A DNA stretch of 25,302 bases, taken from assembly GCA_900546825.1 (NCBI GenBank), contig UREE01000026.1:1-25302 (forward strand), given 5' to 3'. Shown here piece by piece: positions 1 to 6,538 of the stretch. The DNA comes from an uncultured Collinsella sp. GTDB taxonomy: Bacteria; Actinomycetota; Coriobacteriia; Coriobacteriales; Coriobacteriaceae. The first letter of the stretch is position 1. Each line of letters begins with the position of its first letter. The position numbers were made by a program, and so were the translations under genes. The notes under the pieces are model-generated. The model was given only the letters and a program-made list of their open reading frames with translations, was not told where the DNA came from and ran no database searches.

Positions 1-14
1 CGCAAGGGTGCGGA

Positions 15-66
15 GCTGAGGAAACGCGAAGCGTTTTCCAGCGCAGCACGCAAGGGCCGAAGGCCC
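15..66. repeat. Twin GAA-loop hairpins
   Basis: Two adjacent stem-loops, each with a GAA triloop. The first is at 15-42, pairing GCTG/GGAAACGC with GCGTTTTCC/AGC with one mismatch. The second is at 54-66, GGGCC-GAA-GGCCC. They lie upstream of the promoter of the channel gene. They may be the end of a dispersed repeat or the 3' region of a gene left of the window. A reading frame is open from base 1 to a TAA at 133-135, but its Arg/Lys/Ala-rich product looks like translated hairpins and I do not call it a gene. Confidence 0.4.
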
Positions 67-88
67 GCAGCGAAGCAAATCCTTGGAC

Positions 89-117
89 TTCCCGTCGCCC
101 GCTCCAAGCTATATAAT
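89..117 (+). promoter_or_regulatory. Probable promoter of the FNT channel gene
   Basis: A perfect -10 hexamer TATAAT lies at 112-117, with a weak -35 (TTCCCG, 89-94) 17 bases upstream. A better-looking TTGGAC at 83-88 is 23 bases away, which is too far. The predicted leader to the ATG at 227 is about 100 nt. Confidence 0.45.
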
Positions 118-226
118 CGCAGGCCAATATGCTAATTTGGCTCGCGTTTATTTTTATACCGTCCGACCTCGCGGGGCAAATGAACCAGGAGCGTTTGTCC
201 CAAATCGTAAGAAAGTAGTGATTGCC

Positions 227-1063
227 ATGGCGCAGAGTAAGGCAGAATATCCCACCCCCGATTGCCTGGCGCCCGCCGCGATCGAGGCCAAGACTGAGGC
301 CGCCGGCGTTACCAAGGCTAACCTGCCGGTCTCGAAGGCCTTTTTGCTCGCTATGTTCGCCGGTGCGTTCATCGCCTTTGGCGGCCTGTTCTTCACGGTC
401 TTTCTGAGCGATGCGTCCCTTGGCTGGGGCGCTCAGCGCTTTGTGGGTGGCCTTGCTTTTTGCCTGGGGCTGGTGCTCGTGCTTATTTGCGGCGCGGAGC
501 TGTTTACCGGCAACTCGCTTATGGTCTGCGCGCTTAAGAGCAACAAGATCACGCTCGTCCAGATGCTCAAGGCTTGGGCTATTGTGTGGATCGGCAATTT
601 TGCCGGCGCCCTGTTCGTTGTCTTTTTGATTTACATGGCAGCTATTTACAAGCTCAACGGCGAGGCCGTCGCCAACGCCATGGTGAGCGTCGCCGCCGGT
701 AAGGTTACGATCGACGCCGTTACCATCTTCTTCCGCGGCATTCTGTGCAACATCTTTGTCTGCCTGGCCGTATGGATCGGCGCTGCCGGCAAGACCGTGG
801 TCGATAAGGTCGTGGGCATTTTGCTGCCCATTGCCGCCTTTGTGGCCTGCGGTTTTGAGCACTGCGTTGCCAACATGTACTTTTTGCCCATGGGTATTTT
901 GATGCACTCCTGCGGCTATGGAGCCGATGTCGCTGGCGCCGATGCCCTCAACGCTGCCGGGTTGGCGCTCAACCTTACGGTCGCCACGCTGGGCAATATC
1001 GTGGGTGGCGCCCTGATCGTGGCGCTGGGCTACTGGTTTATCTACGCCAATAAGGAGGCCTAA
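227..1063 (+). CDS. Formate/nitrite transporter (FNT) family channel
   Basis: A 278-residue pentameric FNT channel of the inner membrane (FocA/NirC/HSC type), expected to move formate, nitrite, hydrosulfide or a similar small monovalent anion. Six hydrophobic segments follow a short, polar N-terminus of about 35 residues. Two family signatures are visible: CGAELFTGNSL after the second membrane segment and GFEHCVANMYFLP in the later half, which matches the conserved GFEHxVANM pore region. The reading frame is open further upstream to 83, but that extension is not membrane-like. The ATG at 227 starts a normal-length protein, with a weak AAGAAAG ribosome site. The gene is monocistronic with its own promoter, and an insertion sequence lies directly downstream. 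Sequence alone does not separate formate from nitrite or sulfide specificity. Confidence 0.9.
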   Translation: MAQSKAEYPTPDCLAPAAIEAKTEAAGVTKANLPVSKAFLLAMFAGAFIAFGGLFFTVFLSDASLGWGAQRFVGGLAFCLGLVLVLICGAELFTGNSLMVCALKSNKITLVQMLKAWAIVWIGNFAGALFVVFLIYMAAIYKLNGEAVANAMVSVAAGKVTIDAVTIFFRGILCNIFVCLAVWIGAAGKTVVDKVVGILLPIAAFVACGFEHCVANMYFLPMGILMHSCGYGADVAGADALNAAGLALNLTVATLGNIVGGALIVALGYWFIYANKEA

Positions 1064-1085
1064 AGCCACCAAGCCATAACCGACC

Positions 1086-1105
1086 AAAAAGGGACAGGTT
1101 TATTT
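1086..1105. repeat. Left fragment of a palindromic repeat split by the insertion sequence
   Basis: AAAAAGGGACAGGTTTATTT ends exactly where the insertion sequence begins. Joined across the element to TGGCAG at 2396-2401, it becomes the left arm of an inverted repeat whose right arm is intact at 2437-2461. The two arms share AAAAGGGACAGGT, then ATT and TGGCAG. Confidence 0.7.
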
Positions 1106-2392
1106 GGGACTGCGGACAAAAAGTTGGACCATCAGGTCCGGTTTGGAGTCCGCATGACATACAGTAGAGCCGTAGTGGAGAGGGCCGGGGAGCTACGCCG
1201 CTCCGGGCTCTCGTGCAGGGAGATAGCCCGGGAGCTCGACGGGCCGAGCAAGAGCGCCGTCGCGCGCTGGACGAGGGCCGGGGCCGCGGGCGGAACCGTC
1301 GGGAGGGCGGTCGCGAAGATGGATCTGCCGAAGGTCGTCGGGGACGGTCCGGTGTACCCCGACATCGACCCGGACGACAAGGACGCCCTGATAGAGCGCC
1401 TCGTCCTGGAGAACGCCGTCCTCAGGGCGGTGAACGACGTTTTAAAAGCCGCGAGCCTCGACGGGATGTCGAACAGGGAGAAGACCCTGGTGATAGACCG
1501 CCTGAGGCCGTGCGGGAAGTGGTCCTTGAGAGAACTCACGAGTTCCTTGGGGATATCAAAGAGCTCCTATGAGTACCAGCGCCGCGCGATCGCGAGGCCC
1601 GACCGGCTCGCGCCCCTGCGCGCGCTCGTGCGCAGGATCTTCACCGAGGACGGCGAGGGGGCGCGGGGGTACCGCTTCGTGACGGCGCGCCTGCGCGAGC
1701 CCGACGAGCCCGTGCGCGCCTCGGAGAAGGTCGTCCTCCGCATCATGCGCGAGGAGGGCCTGGTCCCCAGGTGGATGAGGAGGAAGAGGAGGCCCTACAG
1801 CTCCTATGCGGGCGAGCCGACGCCGGCCCCGCCGAACCTCGTGCGCCGCGACTTCCGCTCGGCCCTGCCGAACTTCCTGTGGCTCACCGACATCACCGAG
1901 TTCAGGCTGCCCTCCGGCGGGAAGGTCTACCTGTCGGCCATCAGGGACTGCTTCGACTCCTCGGTCGTGGCGTGGAGGGCCGGCGAGAGACCGGACGCCG
2001 CGCTCGCCAACTCGACGCTCGAGGACGCCTGCGCCCGGCTGGCGCCCGGCGAGCGCCCCGTCATCCACTCCGACCGCGGCGGCCACTACCGCTGGCCCGG
2101 CTGGATCTCGATCTGCGAGGACAACGACCTCACCAGGAGCATGTCCGCCAAGGGCTGCAGCCCGGACAACGCTGCGATGGAGGGCTTCTTCGGCCTGCTC
2201 AAGAGGGAGTTCTGGCACGGCAGGGACTGGTCGGGCTGGGCCCCCGCCCGCTTCATCGAGGAGCTCGGGGGGCTGGATCGGTCGATACAATACGGAGAGG
2301 CGCAGTGATGCGCTCGGTGGCCGCGCGCCGGCCGAGTTCCGCTCCGCGCTGGGAAGGGCCGCGTAGCGGTCCAAGAAATCGTCCGCAGTCCC
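1106..2392 (+). mobile_element. IS3-type insertion sequence
   Basis: About 1287 bp, bounded by imperfect inverted repeats. The left end at 1106 reads GGGACTGCGGAC, six variable bases, then TTGGACC. The right end, read on the complement from 2392, has the same GGGACTGCGGAC, six variable bases, then TTGGACC. A TTT triplet flanks both ends (1103-1105 and 2393-2395), which fits the 3-4 bp target duplication of the IS3 family. The element carries one transposase gene. Its codons (many AGG, very high GC) differ from the neighbouring chromosomal genes, as expected for a mobile element. The exact boundaries could shift by one or two bases, because the flanks are T-rich and the tips do not show the TG...CA usual for IS3. 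Confidence 0.8.
1154..2308 (+). CDS. IS3-family DDE transposase, C-terminus frameshifted
   Basis: A 384-residue single-frame transposase. The N-terminal helix-turn-helix is at about residues 20-40 (CREIARELDGPSKSAVARW). A leucine-rich coiled coil follows at about 78-100. The rve-type integrase core has D246 (LWLTDITEF), D307 (VIHSDRGGHY) and E343 (SPDNAAMEGF), the exact DD(35)E spacing of IS3. The frame ends at a TGA at 2306-2308, but the adjacent frame continues to 2366 with the ending expected for the family: RYNTERR, then LGGRAPAEFR. The two frames join if one G is removed from the G6 run at 2267-2272, giving about 403 residues. This is either a recent inactivating mutation, a slippage site or a sequencing error. 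The ATG at 1154 is chosen because an earlier in-frame ATG (1124) lies within the inverted-repeat region. Confidence 0.85.
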   Translation: MTYSRAVVERAGELRRSGLSCREIARELDGPSKSAVARWTRAGAAGGTVGRAVAKMDLPKVVGDGPVYPDIDPDDKDALIERLVLENAVLRAVNDVLKAASLDGMSNREKTLVIDRLRPCGKWSLRELTSSLGISKSSYEYQRRAIARPDRLAPLRALVRRIFTEDGEGARGYRFVTARLREPDEPVRASEKVVLRIMREEGLVPRWMRRKRRPYSSYAGEPTPAPPNLVRRDFRSALPNFLWLTDITEFRLPSGGKVYLSAIRDCFDSSVVAWRAGERPDAALANSTLEDACARLAPGERPVIHSDRGGHYRWPGWISICEDNDLTRSMSAKGCSPDNAAMEGFFGLLKREFWHGRDWSGWAPARFIEELGGLDRSIQYGEAQ

Positions 2393-2461
2393 TTTTGGCA
2401 GGTTTTAGACGAGGCGCTTCGACGTCTTGTCACGAGCTGCCATAATGGACCTGTCCCTTTT
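2393..2461. repeat. Right part of the palindromic repeat interrupted by the insertion sequence
   Basis: Contains the end of the split left arm (TGGCAG, 2396-2401), a central segment with a small AGACG...CGTCT hairpin (2407-2427), and the intact right arm CTGCCATAATGGACCTG followed by TCCCTTTT (2437-2461). With the insertion sequence and one TTT removed, the element is an imperfect palindrome of about 86 bp. GGGACAGG motifs recur in other intergenic hairpins of the window. Confidence 0.7.
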
Positions 2462-2539
2462 GCGTGCGCGCCGGTATTTATTTGCCCGATGACGATCGCG
2501 GGGGACCAGCTTTTTATTGAACATGTCGAAAGGCTTTTC

Positions 2540-3997
2540 ATGAGCGACTGCGAATCCATGTCTGCCGAGGTGCGCGGCCGCCTGCGTTCCATTCCCGCCG
2601 TTCACGAGCTGCTTGCCGAGTGGCCGGTCATGAAGGCTGCTGGCGATGCAGGCGACACGATGGTACGCGAGGCGATTGACGCCGAGCTCGATGCCGAGCG
2701 CGCGGCGATTCGCTCCGGCGCCCCTGCAAGGAACAAGCGCGAGCTCGCCTTGGCAATTGAGCAGCGGACCCATCGCCTGTCGCTGCCGACCCTGCGCCCT
2801 GCCGTCAACGCGACGGGCGTTGTGATTCACACCAATCTGGGCCGCGCTCCGCTCGCTCCCGCGGCGGTGCAGGCGGTGACCGATGTCGCCCGAGGCTACA
2901 GCACGCTTGAGTATGACGTCTCAACCTGCGCTCGCGGGGGCCGCAAAGAGCATGCCGCGCGTCTGCTGCGCACGCTCACGGGGGCGCAGGACGCCTTAGT
3001 TGTCAACAACAATGCCGCCGCGGTGCTGTTGGTGCTTGCCGCGCATGCCTTCGGCAAAGAGGTCATCGTGAGCCGCGGCGAGCTTGTCGAGGTGGGCGGC
3101 AGCTTCCGCATCCCCGACATCATGGCGGCTTCGGGTGCCAAGCTTGTCGAGGTTGGCTCTACCAACCGCACACATCTGGATGATTATCGAAACGCCATCA
3201 CGCCCAACACGGCGATGATCCTCAAAGTCCATCCTTCCAACTACCGTATCGAGGGCTTCCACGAGGAGGTTTCCGTGGCGGAGCTTTCTGCGCTGGCGCA
3301 TGAACATGGCCTGTTGCTTTACGAGGACCAAGGCTCAGGCGCTTTGCTTGTAGATGGGGTACTCGCCGATGCGGGGGAGAGGCCCGCGTCCGTGTCTCTT
3401 GGCGCCGGCGTTGACGTCGTCTCGTGCTCGGGCGACAAACTGCTCGGTGCTTCGCAGGCGGGCATCATCCTTGGCAGCGCCCAGGCAATCGCCGCCTGTG
3501 CCTCGCATCCTCTTATGCGCGCGCTTCGCCCTGGCAAGCTCACGCTCGCGGCGCTCGAGGCCACTTTGCGACTGTATGTGACCGGTCCCGATGCGGCGCA
3601 TCGGGAGATCCCGGTACTCAACATGCTTTCCGGCGCGCCGGCTCCGCTCGAGCGCCAGGCCAAGCGCCTGCACGACCGCATGCTGCGCAAGCTTCGCGAG
3701 GCTCAGTGCGAGGAGGCCGTGGAGCTGCAGGTTGTCGAGGGCGCCTCTACTCCCGGCGGCGGATCGCTGCCGACTGTCGAGCTCCCTACATTTTGCGTTG
3801 CCGTCTGTCCCGTCGATGGGCGTCTATCCGCCGATGGCCTAAAGCGCGCTATGGTACAGGAGCCCGATACGCCGGTTGTGACGCGCGTGCGGCACGACCA
3901 GGTGCTTTTTGACGTTCGCACGCTTTTGCGCGACACCGACCTTGACCTGTGTGCGTCTGCGTTGGCGGATGCCGTGCGGGCAGGTTTGCGTCGATGA
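2540..3997 (+). CDS. selA: L-seryl-tRNA(Sec) selenium transferase (selenocysteine synthase)
   Basis: SelA is a cytosolic PLP enzyme that converts Ser-tRNA(Sec) to Sec-tRNA(Sec) using selenophosphate. This 485-residue protein is close to the usual length (E. coli 463). Conserved blocks include the N-terminal IPAVHELL region, INxTGxxxHTNLGRAPL-like VNATGVVIHTNLGRAPL, the ALVVNNNAAAVLL block, ELVEVGGSFRIPDIM, and the PLP-lysine motif SCSGDKLLGASQAG with K300. The ATG at 2540 is preferred over an earlier in-frame ATG at 2489, because GAAAGG lies about 7 bases upstream and the protein then begins like other SelA proteins. The last codons overlap selB (ATGA), so the two are translationally coupled. 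The tRNA substrate is encoded at 6179-6275. selD, which supplies selenophosphate, is not in the window. Confidence 0.95.
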   Translation: MSDCESMSAEVRGRLRSIPAVHELLAEWPVMKAAGDAGDTMVREAIDAELDAERAAIRSGAPARNKRELALAIEQRTHRLSLPTLRPAVNATGVVIHTNLGRAPLAPAAVQAVTDVARGYSTLEYDVSTCARGGRKEHAARLLRTLTGAQDALVVNNNAAAVLLVLAAHAFGKEVIVSRGELVEVGGSFRIPDIMAASGAKLVEVGSTNRTHLDDYRNAITPNTAMILKVHPSNYRIEGFHEEVSVAELSALAHEHGLLLYEDQGSGALLVDGVLADAGERPASVSLGAGVDVVSCSGDKLLGASQAGIILGSAQAIAACASHPLMRALRPGKLTLAALEATLRLYVTGPDAAHREIPVLNMLSGAPAPLERQAKRLHDRMLRKLREAQCEEAVELQVVEGASTPGGGSLPTVELPTFCVAVCPVDGRLSADGLKRAMVQEPDTPVVTRVRHDQVLFDVRTLLRDTDLDLCASALADAVRAGLRR

Positions 3998-5964
3998 CTG
4001 CGCGTGAGCTTGTCGAATGTCCCGTTGTCGTTGGAACAGCAGGACACGTCGACCACGGAAAGTCGGCCCTTATCGAGGCGCTGACCGGCAAAAATCCCGA
4101 CCGTCTGGAGGTCGAACGCCGCCGAGGCATGACTACGGAGCTCGGCTTTGGCGAGCTCGAGCTTCCCAGCGGCAAGCTTGTCGGCCTGGTCGACGTGCCC
4201 GGGCATGCGCACTACCTGCGCGCGATGGTACAGGGTGCCACCGGCGTGGGCGTTGCGTTGCTGGTGGTTTCTGCCGTTGAGGGCGTGATGCCGCAGACGC
4301 GAGAGCACGTGTACGTGTTGGAGCTGTTGGGCGTGAGGCACCTCGTGGTGGCGCTCACGATGCGCGATCTGGCCGATGACGAGACGGCGGAGCTCGCCGA
4401 GCTCGACGTGATGGACTTCCTCAGCGATACCGTCTTTGCCGATGCGCCCGTGGTGCCTGTTTCCTCGCGCACGGGCGTGGGCATCGAGGACGTTCGCCTT
4501 GCCCTCGATGCCGCCATCGACTCTTTCCTGGCCGATACCGCATCCCGCCCGGTGCGCCCCGGTCTGGCCCCGCGCCTGCCCATCGACCGCTGCTTCACCA
4601 TCAAGGGATCCGGGACGGTCGTCACGGGCACGCTTCACGATGCCCCCGTAGCGGTGGGCGACGAGCTCGTCTCATGTCCCGCGGGCGTGCGCTGCCGCGT
4701 GCGCGCGATTCAGGTGCATGGTGATACTCCTCGGGCGTTGCCCGGACAGCGCGCGGCGCTCAACATCGTGGGCGACGGTGCGGGCGACCTTCCGCGTGGC
4801 GAGGTCCTCTGCGGGTCTGGTGCTGAGGGCTCGACGCTCAGGCTCATCGCCCGCTTCACGTATCTGGGGCGCGAGGGCACCAAGCCCGCGCCCTTCGAGT
4901 CCGGTACGCGCGTTCATGTGATGGCGGGTACGGCGGAGGTCCTTGGCCGTGTCATGCTCATGGAGGGTGAGGGACCCATTGAGGCTGGCGAGACCCGCAT
5001 CGTGCAGGTCCGTCTGGAGGAGCGCCTTCCCGTGCGATCGGGCGACGGCCTCATTGTGCTCGCGTTCTCGCCGGTGGTGCTTATCGGCGGCGGTCGTGTT
5101 CTTCTTTCGCGGTGCCGCCGCTCGCGCGTCCTCTCCGCGGGCGAGTGCGCGCTGCTCGGGGCCCTGGATGCCGACGACCGCGCCGCCGCCGTTGCCGCAT
5201 GGTTGGGGCTGCAGCGCCTGCCTGTGCCTGCCGCGGCCGCAGCCCGTGCTCTCGATCTTTCGGGTGCCGAGGCGGCTGCGCTCCTGCACGGGGCGGTTTC
5301 CTCGGGTGACGCCGTGGCGCTTCATGCCGAGCGCTCGACCGAGGAGCTCTATGCCGCCCCCGCTGTGCTCGATGCCGCCCTCGCCACGCTCTCCGTCACG
5401 TTGGCCGCCATGCACGGGGCCGCGCCCAAGCAGACGGGTTTCACGCCGGGCGAGGTCGCGCATGCCGCCTGGCCGACAGCGGGCGAAGACATCGCGTCCG
5501 CGCTCGTTCTCGAGGGCTGTGCGCGCGGCGTGTGCACCGTCGACGGTGCCGAGGTGTTCGACCCGCACTCTGCCGCTGCGGCGATACGTGTGGTGCGCGA
5601 GGCGAGCCAGCGCATCGTGGCCGCCCTCGACGAGGCGGGTCTCGGTGCGGCGACGCTGCCCGAGGTGGGTGAGCGTCTGCAGCTCGATCGCGACACCATG
5701 ACGCGTGCCCTGCGCGAGCTTTCGCTCAACCGCGCGATCGTTAAGATCGAACGCGACGTTGCCTTGTCTGCCGCCGCCGAGGCCCATGCACGTGAGGTCG
5801 TCGCCGCGGCTATCGAGGCTGCTGACGGCGTTGCCACGACGAGTGTGCTGCGCGAGGCCTTAGGCGTGTCGCGCAAACGAGCCATTAGCATCTTGGAGCA
5901 CCTGGATGCGGTGCGTTTTACGACGCTCAACAAGGAGGCCGGCGGTCTCAGATCCCTGCGCTAG
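3994..5964 (+). CDS. selB: Selenocysteine-specific elongation factor SelB
   Basis: A 656-residue GTPase that brings Sec-tRNA to UGA codons marked by a SECIS hairpin. The EF-Tu-like G domain has the P-loop GHVDHGKS (17-24), the switch I region RRGMTTELGF and DVPGH (67-71). Two beta-barrel domains follow, the second containing the CFTIKGSGTVVTGTL block. The C-terminus is the winged-helix RNA-binding region, ending in SVLREALGVSRKRAISILEH. An oddity is that the guanine-recognition motif, normally TKxD or NKxD, reads TMRD (122-125), with Met in place of Lys. The Ala/Glu-rich middle makes the protein slightly longer than E. coli SelB (614). The start ATG at 3994 overlaps the selA stop (ATGA). A 17-base gap separates the stop from a 160-bp palindromic repeat, and selC follows that. 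Confidence 0.95.
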   Translation: MTARELVECPVVVGTAGHVDHGKSALIEALTGKNPDRLEVERRRGMTTELGFGELELPSGKLVGLVDVPGHAHYLRAMVQGATGVGVALLVVSAVEGVMPQTREHVYVLELLGVRHLVVALTMRDLADDETAELAELDVMDFLSDTVFADAPVVPVSSRTGVGIEDVRLALDAAIDSFLADTASRPVRPGLAPRLPIDRCFTIKGSGTVVTGTLHDAPVAVGDELVSCPAGVRCRVRAIQVHGDTPRALPGQRAALNIVGDGAGDLPRGEVLCGSGAEGSTLRLIARFTYLGREGTKPAPFESGTRVHVMAGTAEVLGRVMLMEGEGPIEAGETRIVQVRLEERLPVRSGDGLIVLAFSPVVLIGGGRVLLSRCRRSRVLSAGECALLGALDADDRAAAVAAWLGLQRLPVPAAAAARALDLSGAEAAALLHGAVSSGDAVALHAERSTEELYAAPAVLDAALATLSVTLAAMHGAAPKQTGFTPGEVAHAAWPTAGEDIASALVLEGCARGVCTVDGAEVFDPHSAAAAIRVVREASQRIVAALDEAGLGAATLPEVGERLQLDRDTMTRALRELSLNRAIVKIERDVALSAAAEAHAREVVAAAIEAADGVATTSVLREALGVSRKRAISILEHLDAVRFTTLNKEAGGLRSLR

Positions 5965-5981
5965 GGCTCCGAATCGCCGCT

Positions 5982-6143
5982 CGCCACAAAACCGGCCTAT
6001 CTACTACGTTTAAGTGACTACCCTCGACCATTTCAAAAACCGCAAAAACAAAACCGCAGGTAGATGACTTGCCGATGTTACGAAAAAGTGGGTATGGCTA
6101 ACCCTTGCTGGTTAAACGTAGTAGATGGGCCGTTTTCGTGGCG
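5982..6143 (+). repeat. 160-bp palindromic dispersed element, copy A
   Basis: The ends are 32-bp inverted repeats, 5982-6013 and 6112-6143, matching at 29 of 32 positions and sharing ATCTACTACGTTTAA. A related copy in the same orientation lies at 20231-20390. By eye the two are about three quarters identical over the whole length, including the interior AAAACCGCAGGTAGATG block. There is no open reading frame of interest inside. It sits between selB and selC, its right end 35 bp before the tRNA. It could be a MITE (non-autonomous transposable element) or a structured RNA. I cannot assign it to a named family. Confidence 0.8.
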
Positions 6144-6157
6144 CGACACTGCGCGTT

Positions 6158-6166
6158 TGGTAAAAT
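6158..6166 (+). promoter_or_regulatory. Extended -10 promoter of the selenocysteine tRNA gene
   Basis: TGG-TAAAAT (6158-6166) fits an extended -10 element. It lies 12 bases before the first base of the tRNA, giving a leader of only a few bases. There is no clear -35; its position would fall at the right edge of the palindromic element. Confidence 0.4.
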
Positions 6167-6178
6167 ACCGCCACGTTT

Positions 6179-6275
6179 GGGAGCGGATGGGCTCCGGTGG
6201 GCCCCGCGGTCTTCAAAACCGTTGTGAGGCGTGCAAAACGTCTTGGATGTGTTCGATTCACATCCGTTCCCGCCA
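6179..6275 (+). tRNA. selC: tRNA-Sec (anticodon TCA)
   Basis: A 97-nt selenocysteine tRNA with encoded CCA. The acceptor arm has 8 pairs (GGGAGCGG with CCGTTCCC, one G-U), a hallmark of bacterial tRNA-Sec. The D stem is GGGCT/GGCCC. The anticodon loop CTTCAAA (6211-6217) gives anticodon TCA at 6213-6215. The long variable arm pairs AGGCGT with ACGTCT, and the T arm GGATGTG-TTCGATT-CACATCC is intact. The tRNA is charged with serine, converted by SelA and delivered by SelB, whose genes lie just upstream on the same strand. Confidence 0.95.
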
Positions 6276-6287
6276 ACGCATCTCGCC

Positions 6288-6328
6288 AAAACCACCACAA
6301 AGGTGCCTGTCCCCTTTGTGGTGGTTTC
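6288..6328. terminator. Strong 15-bp hairpin after selC, carrying a GGGGACAGG motif
   Basis: The stem AAACCACCACAAAGG (6289-6303) pairs perfectly with 6313-6327, with a 9-base loop. It lies 13 bases after the tRNA and probably ends selC transcription, though its 3' U-run is short (TTT). On the complementary strand the loop region reads GGGGACAGGCACC, so the hairpin also belongs to the GGGAC-motif hairpins seen elsewhere in the window. Confidence 0.6.
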
Positions 6329-6436
6329 GAAACGTGCGGGAAACAGCTTCGAAACACGCGATTTGCTCGTCAGGCGGTCAAAAAGCTATCTACCTGCATC
6401 GTAATCAAAATGAAACATCCGCTCGTTGCCTTATTC

Positions 6437-6465
6437 GTAACTTTGTAGCAACAGTGCGATATTAT
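6437..6465 (+). promoter_or_regulatory. Possible gdhA promoter
   Basis: TATTAT at 6460-6465 is a good -10. The -35 at 17-base spacing (GTAACT, 6437-6442) is weak. The rest of the gap 6329-6538 shows no gene and no other clear signal. Confidence 0.3.
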
Positions 6466-6538
6466 CCATACTCGATAAAGCTCACGGCGCATGGGGCGCC
6501 GCGAACGACACCTTTCTTTTCCATCAATTGGAGGAAGC

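Noticed and set aside
1..135. Open frame from the window edge to a TAA at 133-135
   Set aside because: The product is Arg/Lys/Ala-rich and comes from hairpin sequence. It has no recognisable domain, and a promoter lies inside its end.
2306..2308. TGA of the transposase as a possible selenocysteine codon
   Set aside because: The family C-terminus continues in a different frame, so a one-base shift explains the early stop; no SECIS-like context was looked for beyond this.
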